DNA of 64,000 nt from Cyanoderma ruficeps (GCA_008694505.1 VZDJ01006585.1:12082251-12146250), one strand, 5' to 3'. Positions 25,843 to 38,840 are shown, numbered from the stretch's first letter. Notes: generated from the sequence alone by a model not told the origin. A program made the numbers and translations.

Positions 25843-28800
25843 CTGCAGGTTCTTGTTTAAGCCTTTTAATAACAGCTCCTACCAAGAATTGTTGGGTAGT
25901 TCCTTCCCTTTCCACTTACCCTTTTCCTCTGCTCCTTTTCTCTTTTTCTATGCATTTATTTTTCAGAGTGTTTCTAATCCTTTCTTTTCAGTTACTTCAC
26001 CTTTCTTTCCCAGGAACTGGTCTCTCTTTCTCTGCCGCTTCAGACAATGTTGTTCCTGTCTTTGACTCTTTGTCTTGTGGCCTGCATGTGTTATTCTAAT
26101 GATCTGCCCCTGAGTCAGGCAGAAAGCCTCATTTTCTGTGCTGATTTAGTCTTTCCCCAAGATAAGATGCTGGCCCAAGTGGCACAAGAATGACAGAGTT
26201 CAAGTACTTACGTTCCTTTCCACAGAATACAATGATAGCTTTGTTCCTGATTTATAAAGGGTACAGCTTTTGAAGCAATTAATGAAAGGATGGAAGTGCT
26301 ATTAATTTCACTTTTTATGAGTTGTAATGCAGATTTTGGAATAAAAGGATAAGCCCCAAGAAAAGATTCAAAGCTCTCTAGCAGTTTTAACCACTGTTTT
26401 AATTAATAATGAGCTAAGGCTATCTCACTGATCACAAAAGAGAAATGCACATATCAAAACCAACCTGAAAATAAGGCTTCATAGTGATTCTTTTATGACA
26501 CAGGGGATATATATTAGAATCATGTTAGAAGCAAAACATATTTGGTCAAGAGAAGGACCATTCTGCATTACATCATATTTTTTTACTCAGTATGAATAGC
26601 TGTGCTATCACAGTTACTGCATGATGAAATAGGCAACAAAAATTGACTATGATGAGAAAAATGGGAGAAGGGCATTATTAGGTTTTGTCCTACAGATTCG
26701 CTTCTCTATCCCACAGCTTGCCCTGCATATATTTGATTATAAAAATAAGTTGATATGCCTAACATCAGCTTGAAGGAACTCCTACGAAATAGATATACAG
26801 ACAGTGTCTTCATTAATTTCTTTTTCCTCATTGTTGCCTCTGTTTGATATATTTTTCATAGAGAAACCCATACTCAAAATTCAATAATCAGACTTTTTTC
26901 CCTGTAGGCAACATATACAGCATCATAATCATAGTTTATGAGCATCATCTCACTTCATTTTAGCCACCTAAATGTTAGGGGCCAGTTTAGCCAGGTGTCT
27001 AATGTATATGGTAATAACTTTGTTGCTGAGGAGGAAAAATATATCCCTCCAGAAAAATTTTCATCCCAACTATGTCAGATGTCAACTGTCTCCTACCTTA
27101 GGAGAGAGTTACGTCTCTCTGCTGGCATAATTGGCATGAAAATTCATCTCTGGGTTACAATTTATAGTGGAAATGAGGTTTCTCCATTGGAAAAAGTTTG
27201 GAGAATCATATTAACTATACAAATAACCACATCTACTTTCTAACCTTGTAAATGACTGGTAACAAGAAGATGGCAATGTATTTTATGTCCTTTTTCCTTT
27301 AGTCAGAGACACAAGTATAATTTATAACATTTAGCTTACTGTAGATACTTATCTACTGCAGATTAAAAAAGAGGATATCATATTGCTCTTATAAATCAAA
27401 TATTTTAGTTCATACTAATCTGTCTAAACTTTATAAACCTCGGTATGAACTCCTGGCTCTCATTGTAACAGATGTTTTGAGTTTCACTGGTGACTTCATG
27501 GAACTCAGATTTCACAGATAAGATCTTTATATCCTACACAAACTATGTTCTCTCTGACCACAGTTTTGCAGAAAGAATGTGTGAATTATTTATCATTCCT
27601 CTCTTTTCTAAATAAGGTAACAAATTATTTTTCCCCTCTTATATTTGAAACAGTTATTGTCAGTAACCAATACCTGAGGTGCAGGTTTTAGTGGTTTAGC
27701 AACACATTTAGTATCAGTTGTGATGTTGACATGTCTGGAATCCCTTGAGTTAACGGAAGCTGTTAATTATACTGTAGTAGCTGTTACTTATTGAGTAAAC
27801 AAACTTCAGTCAACTATAAGACTTTGCAGTCTCATTAAGGTTCTTAAAAAAAAAAGGTGTTGACTGTTTTGAAAGGTACATTGTACATTGACTTTATAAA
27901 TCTTTTAGCTATAAGGCACATAAATCTTTAAACTGCAAGACATCAGTGTAATTAACTTGTGTTTTTAAGATATATACATTAAATACATGTAAATAAAAAT
28001 AAAATAGTCCATTTTCAGGGCAAAAGAAAATGAATTGAAATCTGCTTCAAGCTACTATCTGAATGAAAGTTCTCATTTTTTGCTACTGTTGCAGGTTATA
28101 TTGCAGTTAATGTTTTACCAGTGTTGATAAAACAATTCTTTTAATCTAATCTGTAATTGTAATCTGTAATTTTAAAAGAAATGCATGAGTTTTGAAGTAG
28201 ATTTGAATTAAATGTTGAAGTTGTTTGCGAAAGGCATGATTTATCTTTCATTTTAAAGACTGAGTCTTTTGGAACATTCAGAATTTGAGTCTTGAAATTA
28301 CTTTAAATCGAACAGTAAAAATGAAAAAATAAACAAAAGCAAAGGAGATGTAAGTAGTTACGTGTATAATTTTTGGAACTGAAGTAATTTTGAATATGAC
28401 ATATGCTTAGACAGTCTACCTTATTTCAAAAATATTTCTGTACTAACAATCTGTCACTGAATTCACCCAACGTGCTTATATTTCATAGTAAAGCCCTCTA
28501 TTGCCTCGGGCCTATTAATAAGGCAAACATGCTAGGTTTTTGAACAGGTGGTCTACCAAAGTAAGCAAGAGTATCCCCTGTGGGATGATACCCAAAATGC
28601 CCATTTTCACGATTAAAAAATGTAACTAACTCAGTATAAGTCTTAGAAATATCTTAGCCTAGGGACCATTAGGAAATAATTTCACCACTTAAAATACATG
28701 AATGGAGGTAACATGCAATATTAGTATTTTCTGTTTCTTAATCTTCCTTTCTGTTTCTTAATCTTCAAGGTATTTCATTCTGGTGATAAAAACCATCTCA

Positions 28801-29694
28801 TTTTAGAAGTGGATAGTCCTCTAAAATGCAGGGCTTATGCATCCTGCTTGTATCTTAATTGCATCTTATGTTTGAATATCAGGTATATTTTTCTGGTTAT
28901 CTGGAACTCATATTGCAAAGGTCATTAAACGCACACATGTAATTAATAGTTGTATATTCTTGTGATTTTTTCAAGCAATAATGTTCATATATAGAAATTG
29001 GGACATACAAATTAGTTTATTTTAAATCCATTTTGTTGTTTATTATAAGAATACAATAAAAAACCAAAATGGCATTTTGAACTCTGATGAAGGATATTCA
29101 AGATTAATTAAATCTACTTATATGTACAAAGTTAGCCTTTAACTGATGATTTTAATTTATTATCTCAGTGTAGCCCTCTGTCAGTGAGTTGTGAGCTGGA
29201 AAAAACCAAATTGAAACTGGAGTAAATTTCAGATAGTCATAGCTGTGAACCTGTGTGAATAAAAAATGTTTCTTCATATGACTATAGAGAAAATACTACA
29301 TACTCTCAAAGTGAAAACCAAAGTCATAATTGAACCTGAGGGCAATATCTATAGTAACAGACAAAATGCATTGGGGGATACACACAGCCCATAGTATGCA
29401 ATTATCTCTTTTTTTTTTTTCCCACGTTTGGCATGCTCCCTAGATCAGCTACAGTGAGTGCAAAACAGATTTCCCCTGTCTATTCCTATTCATGATCTGA
29501 GAGATAGCACAGCTGAGGGAATATTCTGAGGGTACTTTAGGGATAAAACACTCTTTCTGAAGAGAATAAATTTTTTTTGTCATAGAGAATAGAAAGTTCA
29601 CTAAGAACAGAGGCTGTGTCACATCACCTACCTCGAGGACCAATGAACAAGGTCTTGTTATTCTATTCAGTAGACCTAAACTTATTGGGGATTG
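25843..29694. other. Non-coding AT-rich sequence
   Basis: No gene or element was recognised. There is a small tandem duplication of a 20-bp unit (core CTGTTTCTTAATCTTC) at about 28728-28766. A 101-codon ORF at 26938-27243 has no recognisable motif. Confidence 0.5.
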
Positions 29695-29770
29695 TTCAGA
29701 GGAGGGCCAGAAAGCTGACCAGCATGCTGGAACACCTCTCCTATGAATATAGATTGAAAAAAGTTCTGAA
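29695..29770 (+). mobile_element. Short CR1 ORF2 remnant
   Basis: The plus strand reads AGGAGGGCCAGAAAGCTGAC and then GGAACACCTCTCCTATGAA. This matches the highly conserved CR1 segment near the end of ORF2 (the 'leu-glu-his-leu-ser-tyr-glu-glu' region). Similarity is lost on both sides. It is too short to place in a subfamily and is strongly diverged. Confidence 0.6.
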
Positions 29771-30004
29771 GAAAACATAAAATACTAGTAAACAAAGAGA
29801 AAATAGATGTTGCTACTATTAAAACAGTCCTAACACTGTTTAATAGTGATAGCACTATTAAAATCTCACAGTTTCTTTCTCCCTTAAAACTTCAGCACCA
29901 CACTAGAACATTGAGAAAAACTATTATCAAATACCAGTATTACAATTCCTTTTTCTTGCTGTGAAGATCACTGGACAGATTTAAAGCATACCCAGATTAC
30001 TAAA

Positions 30005-30430
30005 ACTGCACATTCTATGAGGAGCAACTGAATGAATCACACTTGTTCAGCCTGAACGAGAGAGTTGAGGGGACCTAGTAGCAGCTCTACAATACTTGGG
30101 AGTAGATTGCTGGGAAGATGAAGCCAGAATCTTTACTGAGGTGCACAACAGCACAAAGAGGGGAAAAGATATGTAAATTCACACAAGTGTGGTTCTGAAT
30201 AGATATAAAGAAAATAAAACACTATGAGGATAATTAAGCGTACAAAGAGGTTGCCCAGAGAGGTTGTGAAGTCTCTGTTCTTCAAGTCTTGAAGTCTTCA
30301 AGACTTGATGGTAGAAGAGCTTTACAAAACATGATCTGAATTCAGCATTGACCTTTTTCTGAGCAGGAGGTAAAACTGACTGACCAGCTGAGCGTTTTCA
30401 GACTGAGTGATTCCTTGATTATCTATATGG
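30005..30430 (+). mobile_element. Old, diverged CR1 3' end
   Basis: Recognisable landmarks appear in order: CTATGAGGAGCAACTG, TTGTTCAGCCTGAACGAG, GAGGTTGCCCAGAGAGGTTG and then a TTCAAG...GATGG stretch. These are the usual succession at the CR1 ORF2 end and 3' UTR. Several small deletions are evident. A perfect 11-bp inverted repeat with a 3-bp loop (30283-30307) lies within it. It is one of the oldest CR1 copies in the window, judging by divergence. Confidence 0.75.
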
Positions 30431-31189
30431 AAAAAATCAAACCAAATCAAAGAAACAAAAAAGGTAAAAAAAATCCAAACCCAAACAAAAAAAACCCAAA
30501 AAAAACACACATAAAAAACACCTCATCCCCCCAAAAAAATCCCAAAGACTGAAATAATAATATCCAGTTTAAAGAATTTTTTGACACTTCCAAAATAACA
30601 ACTTTTCCAAAATAAAGAAGCACTAAAATAGTACTACAGGAGATGTCTTTTTTTGCTGTCTAATCCTTTTCTAACAGGCAACCTTGAAATGTTATCATAA
30701 ACTGATAATATTCTATATAGATGCAATTTTGCTATCCTGGCATATTTGTCTTAAAAGTCTCTTCCAGATATGGATCCAGCTAAAGATTTGAAATTGACAG
30801 TACTGAAGAGTGTATGAATTTGGATATAAAGATGATGTAGGAATTTATTTGAATTGAACATGCCAAAGGTAACTGGAGTTTTTCAAAGTAGAAGAAACAA
30901 GCAAGCTAAAAAGCAAGTGTCTTTGAACTCAAGTGGGTGAACAACTTTCTTGGAGTAGGCATCTTCTAACAATACTTACTGACTAAAATGTCAAAGGGAT
31001 AATCTGCCTAGGGGAAACCTGGTCTCTGAGACAGCATAGAAGAGTTAAAATAAGTGCTATCCATTAAAAAAAACATTAGGACATACTTGGAGTTATCCTG
31101 AGTAATGTTGGGAGTTTTTTGAATTTCAGGAAGAAACATGAAATTCAAGGGTCTTTGCAACCTTTCTTTTTGTACGTGTGGTATGAATT
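30431..31189. other. A/C-rich low-complexity patch and non-coding sequence
   Basis: The interval 30430-30545 is dominated by A-runs broken by C, directly after the CR1 end. The rest is AT-rich with nothing recognised. Confidence 0.6.
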
Positions 31190-31562
31190 GGGACAGAATC
31201 AGTTTGGATGAGACTAGCGGGCACCTCTGGAAACTGCCTAATCAATCTGTCTTTCTCAGTGCAAGGGCCTTACCCAGCTGAGTTTTGAATATCTTCAGGG
31301 ATAAATACTCCACAGTCTTCCTGGGAAACTCATTCCAGTGTTAGACCAAATCACAGAAAAAAAATATTTCTCTTGTGATGAAATGATTTTTCTTGTATTT
31401 CAATTTGTGTCTCTTGACTCTTGTTCTGTCTCTGGGTACCACTGAAAGACTGTCTCCATCTTCTTTACTTTTGCCTATCAGAAATTTATGCACATGGATA
31501 AAATTCCCTTGAGCTCTCTTTTCTCAAAGCTGGAAAGTCCCAACTCTCTATGCCTCTCCCTT
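31190..31562 (-). mobile_element. CR1 3' end, old copy
   Basis: The plus strand shows the complement of the CR1 3' UTR and ORF2 end. Landmarks in order are GAGTTTTGAATATCTTCAGG, a CATTCCAGTG segment, GGTACCACTGAAAGACTGTC and CCAACTCTCTATGCCTCTCC. The subfamily looks different from the copy at 50.3 kb. No ORF survives. Confidence 0.8.
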
Positions 31563-32093
31563 TTACTGTGCTTATATCCTTGCAGTACATAAATTTCCTG
31601 AAAAATTAAATTTCTCTGCCTTACTAACAGCAACAAAACTTATCAGGCTTAACAAATTGACATTCCTCTAAAATTAGTTCTTTTCAAGTCCAAAATGTTG
31701 CAGTTACTTAGATTGGATAGACATTGTTTCTGTTTCAGGAATTCTCCTTCAATCTCTTTCACACTGAAAATATTGTTCTGCAGCTACAAAATCTACAATA
31801 ATTCATCCAAAATGATTTTGTCTACAGCTGAGACTAATACCTAAGAAAAATATTGCAGACTTCTGATTGATAAAAACATAGAAGTTTTAAATATTATTTT
31901 TTTCCTTACATATATTAGCTTTCTTAGAGTAATTTACCATTAGAAATGAAATTAGGAAGTACTGATAATTCCATGAGCTTTTGGTCTGTATTGAACTCCG
32001 AGAAAGCAAAACTATATAAAACCATCAGGGATTTCACTGTAATGGTGCTTCTTGGAGATATTATGTTTTCACATATGATTGTTTGCTTTTTAG
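31563..32093. other. Non-coding AT-rich sequence
   Basis: Nothing was recognised. It ends in the T-rich tract used as acceptor by the exon candidate at 32094. Confidence 0.5.
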
Positions 32094-32216
32094 GATATTT
32101 ACCTCTGGATCACTCCATTTTGCTTTCCAAAGAGAGCCAGATTAGGGATTTTCCTTACAAGGGAAAATGTGGCCTGACCACAAATGTTTCTTCCAATGAA
32201 TTTGCTCCTAAGATTG
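32094..32216 (+). CDS. Candidate coding exon D, unidentified plus-strand gene
   Basis: A T-rich tract ending in TTTTAG at 32093 is followed by 123 nt: 2 nt, 40 codons and 1 nt. A donor GTAAAA then begins at 32217. The peptide looks protein-like and not low in complexity, for example LSKESQIRDFPYKGKCGLTT and SSNEFAPKI. It is a symmetric phase 1-1 exon. Its last base completes a codon with the open segment at 35520 (GAG, Glu). I do not recognise the family. If it belongs with exons A-C it lies about 10 kb downstream, with an LTR, two gapped or simple repeats and several CR1 remnants in the intervening intron. Confidence 0.4.
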
Positions 32217-35200
32217 GTAAAATGCAGTTTCTAGTTAAACAGTTGAACTTAGTCCACATGGCCTTCATTACTCCTTAATACAAGTAGTGATCTATCTGCA
32301 AAAAATAGATGAAAATTATAGTTAAGACAGGATTTTATATCATAATTTAGGTGTATTTTATTCTGGCTAATAAAATGATACACTGAACTTGTCTCTAAAA
32401 CTTTGTAGCACTAACCTGTCTTTCTAAAATAAAAAAAATCAGCTCACTTTTACATTTTTTTTTCCATGGAACTCTGTTTTAGGGCTTACTGTCCATTGTT
32501 ATAGGCTAATGGTTCGTGTCTACCCTAAAGAGCCAACACATAGGATAATGATAGGTGCAAGAGTAATCAGGTCTTGTAATAATAGGCATGTTTCCATACC
32601 AGAATAGGGTCATGAGTTTTTAATAATATTATTATTTATTGCTGAATACTACTCAGAAAATATTCTATTTACTCCAACTAAAGAAAATTACTACCACTAC
32701 ATGGATATTGTACTTATTCAAAAGATATTAAATAGGAGTCACCAGATGGTGCTGTAACACCTAATTTTATGAAGTCCTTTGTCTGAACAAACAAAGGCTC
32801 TCTATTTGGCCGCAGGAAAAACCAGAATCTTTCTAGATCAATGATGCACTTCATTTTAGGGAGAGCTCCTGCAAGAAACTAAAATTTGTGCTTTCTAGCT
32901 TGTTTTCATTCATCAATCATATTTGTTGAGATAAGGAAATTTTTTGTGTTTGGGCTGAGAATACTAAAACAGATGAATTTTCTGCATGCAATGTGTCTCT
33001 GTGAGAAAAAAAGTAGGTGGTGTAAAATTAACACCTCAGGAACATAAGGTAAACTGTTAATTTCATTCTCAAGATTGACTATCCCTGCACAGAAGACTAA
33101 CAGTTTATCCATGATACATTAAAAAAAAAAAAAAAAAAAAATCTTTCGTCCTTCTTTAGTTATCCAGAAAAGAAAGCATCCTTATTGGAGCACCTTAACA
33201 CCAGTCTTGGTCAGCTGGAGAAGGAACATTGAAACCCACGATGAATTATGTAGGCTTTGGAATTCATAGCATCAGACACATCACGCATTTTACTCTGTGT
33301 ACTTAGATTCAAACTTAACACAAATCTCTCTATATTTATCCATTTTACATCCAAGATATTCTCAGTTCAGACACCTGTTGTCCAGTACCATTTTTGCATT
33401 CTGTTATGCCTCTGATTGCTTTGACCAAAAAGAAAACTTGCTTCTTTCAATCCATGGAAAAGGCATTAAGAAAAGGACCTATGGGACTTTTTTATTTTTT
33501 TTCTGAAACCAAAAGGATAATTGGAAATTAATTCTTCTCTTTTGATTATATTTCCTCAATCTGTATTTCAGTCAACCTCTCTCCTCCATGCTGGCTCACT
33601 CACTGCTTCATCTTTTACAGAACAGGCAATGAAATACCTCTTTCTATCAGCTGGAAAGAAGCATAAAATATTTTTTTTTTCACGTATGCCAGGAATTGAA
33701 AATGATGTATTCTCCCTAAAACTTGAACCAAGGTCTTCCAAGTTCAAATTCATGTTAAGAATGCAATAAATATCAGAGTCAGCATGAAAAAATAGAACAC
33801 AGGCAAGAGTAAGGCCTAAAAATTACAGTACAATAAAACAGATTCTGATTATTTTTAATAGTTTTTAATTATTAGTTAGTTGATCAAATGCTACTTCAGA
33901 ATTTCCAGTTTGATAGTTTCTCTTCAGGTCAGAAGACTATACTATTGAGCTGAAGCACTTGAACAAAAATTTGCAAAAGAAAGAAAAACACTACATAACT
34001 TATGTTAACAAAAGGAAAAAAAAGGAGAAAAAAATCAAGAAATCTTAGAATAAAATAATATATCATTGAGTGTTTGACTATAAAATAGTTCTAATCTTTG
34101 TGTATATGTTACACTAGATATTTTCAGCCCTAATCTCTAAAAAAACCTAAATTCTTTCAAAATGCAATTAATTCTAATGTAAAACCTCCAAGACATATCT
34201 TGTAATTTATTTATTTAAATACTTAGTTAAGCTAACGCTTAAAACCCATATATTCTGTAGTTTGAATTTATCTTGTTTAAGCTTGATATATACTCTAAGG
34301 CCGGAACATAACTGGATGACTGTGACCATCGCCTATTATAACAGTTTTTATTATATGCGTTGCAAGAGAATGTCTGAGGGAAAAAAATAGTTCTTCAGAA
34401 TCTCTTGAACTCTCTCAAAAGTAAAATATTTTATCTTATTTTATTTGCCTCTGTGAAACTTGTAAATATTCACTAATACGGAGTAATATTACTGAGCTTA
34501 AGCTAAGCTGTCTGGTGTATGCTTTAAACAACCTTATTATCTAGTTCTTAAATTAATGACACATGCTTTTAGAGGAGAAAAGTAGAAGCCCTACATTTAG
34601 TTTTATAGATGGAAGATATGATGCCAGATAAAATTACCTGCAGAGTTCCAAAAACTCAAAAAGCTGTCTGAAAAGTTAATTATGTTGAAAAAAATAATCA
34701 TTGGTTTAGCTCTGTCATTTTCTTAAGCAGTAATCCTCAAATCTTATTAAATTGCTTTTCTCCACTGAAGACCTTTAAGAAAGATCAGAAATATTTTTCC
34801 ATGGTTATTGTTTTAGTGCTTGATTGTTGTATTTATGTCAGGAGCACAGATGCTTTTTGTTAATCAGTAGTAAGGTTTAGTTCCATTAAAACTTTCACAC
34901 CCACTTATCACAAGGCATATATGGAATAGCCATCTGTGTAAATCTAATAACTTTTTTGAGAGAGTCCAATTTATTAATTTATACTTTTAAAGGAGTCTAC
35001 TTTTTAGCCATTAACAAATCTGTTTAAATCTGCATTTACCAGTCAGGTAATCAAATCATTTGGTTAGATACCATTTATTCTGAATAAAATTGTGTATGCC
35101 AAAGTTCTGTAATCTATTTTCTATATTTTTTGATATAGCATTATATCAACTTTTTACAAGAAAATCCTTTTTTAAATTATATTTTCAGTCTATAATTATC

Positions 35201-35519
35201 AGCAAATCATTAATACATATCCTCTTTTGAGATATGATGTTGATAATAGTTTATAGTGTAATCATACAATAGTTTCACCTGTGCAGTGGTCCAACAATAG
35301 AACCAGGTAAATGACGCAATTTAGAAAATCCTTGAAGAGATAAATCCTTTTTGTAGCAAATGTAATGTTTAATGTTTATGAAATCTAGAGATACAAGAAC
35401 TTAGAAAAGATTATGAAAGGATTTTTCTGCATATGAAAATATTCTGTTGCACCAATCTCCTAAATACATTGCTGTATAAATATCTTATAACTTATTATAA
35501 TTGGAAAGATTATTTCTAG
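32217..35519. other. Non-coding AT-rich sequence
   Basis: A 21-A run lies at 33121-33141. An acceptor-like tract at about 33575 opens an 82-codon ORF of uncertain meaning, without a good donor and out of phase with exons D and E. No repeat family was recognised. Confidence 0.5.
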
Positions 35520-35594
35520 AGCTACATTCAGGAACAAAATTTGTCAGGGACCCTATAATTAGTCCAAATATACAGCCACGAGATTTCAAAATTA
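35520..35594 (+). CDS. Candidate coding exon E, 3' limit not defined
   Basis: After TTTCTAG (ending 35519) a frame opens that continues exon D in phase. Its peptide begins LHSGTKFVRDPIISPNIQPR. The frame runs into an A-run at about 35590-35610, then stays open to 35797 with a less protein-like product. No consensus donor lies at the end of the protein-like part, so the 3' boundary given is only where the A-run begins. Either the donor is non-consensus, or this is a chance or decayed exon. Confidence 0.22.
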
Positions 35595-35797
35595 AAAAAA
35601 AAAAAGAAAAACTACAGAAGAAACAATCACCAAAATTTATCTATTACCTAATTGTCTCTATCAGTGTTTTTGAATTTGGTTCCTCGTGTTTTAATTCACC
35701 TCTGGAAACCTCGAATTTTTGGATGTCAAATGATTTTTTGACACCTAAATACTTATTCCTCTGGGATGGGATTCACCTCAGAACATGTCCTAGTTAG

Positions 35798-36835
35798 TCT
35801 TAGCTTAGACTCACTCTTGAAACACACAGTCAGATAAAATGCCCTCTCTTATTCAAGGCAGGCACATTCCTCATTACTAAAGCAAGATGGATATTTCTCA
35901 CAGTTTGCACAGGTAAGACTTCTCCCACTCATTCTGTATTTAGAGGCAAGTTGTGTTTCGTACCAGACTTTTTTTTTTTTTCCTTCAGTCCATCACCTTC
36001 CTTGGATAGAGATAACTAAATTTGATTTTCACTGCGAGCCAAAAATAGCAGTGATGAACTTGGCACTAAGGAGCTGCAAAGATGCAGCAATTCCACACGT
36101 GTAAACGTTCAGAATGAATGTGATCACTTAAATGTGGAAGTATGACTTGTCATGCTGAATTACTACAAACAGAGCATGATTGATTGATTACACCCTGTTG
36201 TTAGAGGTTCCCTTGGAGTAAAGGAATTAATTTAGATAAATACAAGGTAGTAATACACTTAGGAAAATGTCATATCACTAGGATGTACAAAACTAGTAAC
36301 ATCTGACTAGGAAATTGATAGCACTGCAGATCTCACAGCTGCATGATATTTCACAAAATCTTTTCATTGTATAAATAGGTAGCTCATGGAGCAGAAAAAG
36401 AAATACAGTCTTAGTAACATTTAACCATGAAGTATATTTTGTAATTATATTAAAATTGAGTAAGGCAAAATACCCCCCTAAAACTTATTATCTGGGATGC
36501 ATTAATGCTCTTGAATATCTACTGAAAAAAGGCGACAGAACTAAAGTTTTTTGTTTATAAACTGAGATACAAGACATGCCTGTGAATGAGTTAAGGAATA
36601 ATTTAAGATTTAAAAATCAGTGAGAAAAGCAGCATGAAACAGTCTAAAAAGTGAATGAGGGTTTGACGCTTCAACAGATTGTCTGAATGATTCCCAATTA
36701 TAGTGTGCACAGTTCAACAGAGAAGACATAATACTGGAGGCCCAACTACAGAGAATTTTACTGTAGATATAAAAAAATACCAAATTGGTTACATTTTCAA
36801 TGTTTTCCCATATTTCTCAAATTTTTTACAGATTG
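35798..36835. other. Non-coding sequence, possible conserved block
   Basis: There is a T-run at 35970-35981. The segment 36040-36200 is complex in composition, with CACGTG-like and TGATTGATTGATTA motifs, and resembles a conserved non-coding element by texture only. Confidence 0.4.
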
Positions 36836-37529
36836 CCATTTGTCTTGGTTTAGAAAGACAGGTATCTGCCAGGGAAACTGGGGTTCCCCTTAGAATAGAG
36901 GATGTAAACCCCTCACCCCCCGCCAAGTTCTAATTTTGCAATTAACGGCTCTCAGGCAAAGATTTGGGAGTAGGAATAACAGCTTTTTACTAAGAATATA
37001 AGAATACAAATGTGGTAGAAAAGAAAAAAGAAAACAAAACCACCCCACCAAACCAGCAAACAAACAAACAACAATTTTGAAAAGCCCTGACAGGGTCAAA
37101 GCTACAACCTTGTTAGTCAGGGTGTGGAAAGCAGTCCAAAAGTGAGTCCTCCTGGAATGGCAGGTACAGCTCCGCTGAGGCAGAAAATGATCCAGTAGCA
37201 GAAAAGAAAGGGGTCCTGAGGTGGTGAGAAGGGTCCAGCCTTCCTCCCGTAATCGGATGAAGCAAGACACTGTGCTGGTTTAAAGTCCCAGCTTTATCCA
37301 GGTGAGAATGGCTGGCTCCTCCCACGGGGTGGAGCATCACACAATAGGTACGCTAGGATGTAGGTATGTGTTGGGAAGGGGACACGGCTAGAGAAGACTG
37401 TTAATGGCCCATTAAAGATAAGAACAATGCTCTACCTGATACTGACCGTTGGCCCATTATCAAAAGGCACCCGCCCCCAACTGTTTTTCAGCAGATGAAA
37501 TTGAATAGACTATAACCCAGGACACCATT
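36836..37529 (-). mobile_element. Solo LTR (684 bp), ERVL-like, with 5-bp target-site duplication
   Basis: The LTR spans 36841-37524 with TG...CA termini (TGTCTTGG at one end, CCAGGACA at the other). It is flanked by an exact 5-bp direct repeat CCATT (36836-36840 and 37525-37529). A 5-bp duplication and this length are usual for ERVL-type elements of birds. Orientation is uncertain: a TATA-like GGATAAAGC and a GC-box-like GGGAGGAGCC on the minus strand favour minus. No internal retroviral genes accompany it. A K/A-rich patch inside (37018-37075) creates spurious ORFs on both strands. Confidence 0.8.
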
Positions 37530-38825
37530 ATTTTTTGGGGTAATGTGATAGTAGTTCAAAATAAGAGTCATTTCACCTCTTCACCTCGCTTAACTTGCAC
37601 TTAAAATTTTTTGTCTATTAATGCATTTATATAATTAAGACACGAAAAGAGGAGTCCAGGTGGTAAAGCCTCAGCCCTTTTACCAGATTCAAATTCTGTA
37701 TATACTAATTCTGCAGATTTAGATGCATAGTGATCCTTCTTGTTTTATACATCCATCTCACATGCTGGCAAAATTCACCTTCTTGAGTAAGTGTGTCTAC
37801 TATCCTTCCAGGCATTACATAATTCATTTCTTTCATGGCAGCTCCCTGTAATTTCCTCCCCTGCAAATTTAAATTGACTTCAGATAGTACTCGCTTTTCT
37901 CAAATAGTTGAGGTCTGAAAGGTGATGAATAAGCAGAGACCCATGAGGTGCTTTAGTTTCCATTCCGAGTGATCCTGAGTGTCTATATCAGGATCAGTTT
38001 TGGAATGTGGTGCATATAATTTTGCTTTTATAACCATCACAGTAGCCCATGTAGCATTGTATCAAACAAAGAGTGCTCTTGCACCTTTAGCAGAAGATAT
38101 GGACCACTAGTAGTGCTTGTAATCTTGCTGGCTATCATGTTTTTTTTCTGGAAAATAAAAGCCTTTCCTTTGCAGCAAAGCCTTTATGGAGGTATTCTTC
38201 ATGGGTTGCCATATGTTCTGGGAGTTTATAATTCATGTTTGCAATGTATTTTTTATAAATTCCTCTGGGCATATATGGAAAGGAAGATGTAGCAGGCAAG
38301 ATAAAAGAATAACTTTTAGACCGGAGTCTGCCCAGCCTTTCATTCTTGAGTTAGCCGTCTAAAATGATTTGCTGGGAAATGTAAAGGTTTTGAACAATAG
38401 TTGCATCACAAATGGAAGACTGCTATATATTTTGGAGTAATTATAATTTATCTAATTACCTTAGAAGCCTGAGTGAATCAGTCTTAATTAATGTTGCAGC
38501 AGATTTGAAATTAGGATTCAAGTCTAAGCTAAGCACCTCAGACAATTGATGGAAGGAGATAGGCACTTTAAGGACATCTCCAATGAAAAGTCTAAAAATG
38601 GGCAGATGCTAATACTTTCATACTTCCCCTCAACATCTCACTAGCTGGTAAAGCTGCTTCTTGATTTAGCTGTAGTGAAGCTGCCAGCAGAAAATATTCA
38701 TGGCACCTCCCTCTCTTTCATGGCTATATTGGGGTAGGAGTCAGCTCAGAATTACTGGTTTACTAGTCTTCGGTGTTGGAGCAATTCCATCAGAGCCAAA
38801 GTATGGCTAAATACCTTGTGTTCCA
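37530..38825. other. Non-coding unique sequence
   Basis: No element or gene was recognised between the LTR and the CR1 that begins at about 38826. Confidence 0.5.
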
Positions 38826-38840
38826 AGCCCCTCTGCAGCC

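Noticed and set aside
25307..26099. ORFs of 165-252 codons across the second N run
   Set aside because: They consist of CCTT repeat and undetermined bases.
33121..33141. A-run as tail of a processed retrocopy
   Set aside because: No coding body or target duplication is visible on either side.
33575..33769. Open frame after TGTATTTCAG
   Set aside because: The acceptor is good, but no convincing donor exists and the phase conflicts with exons D and E.
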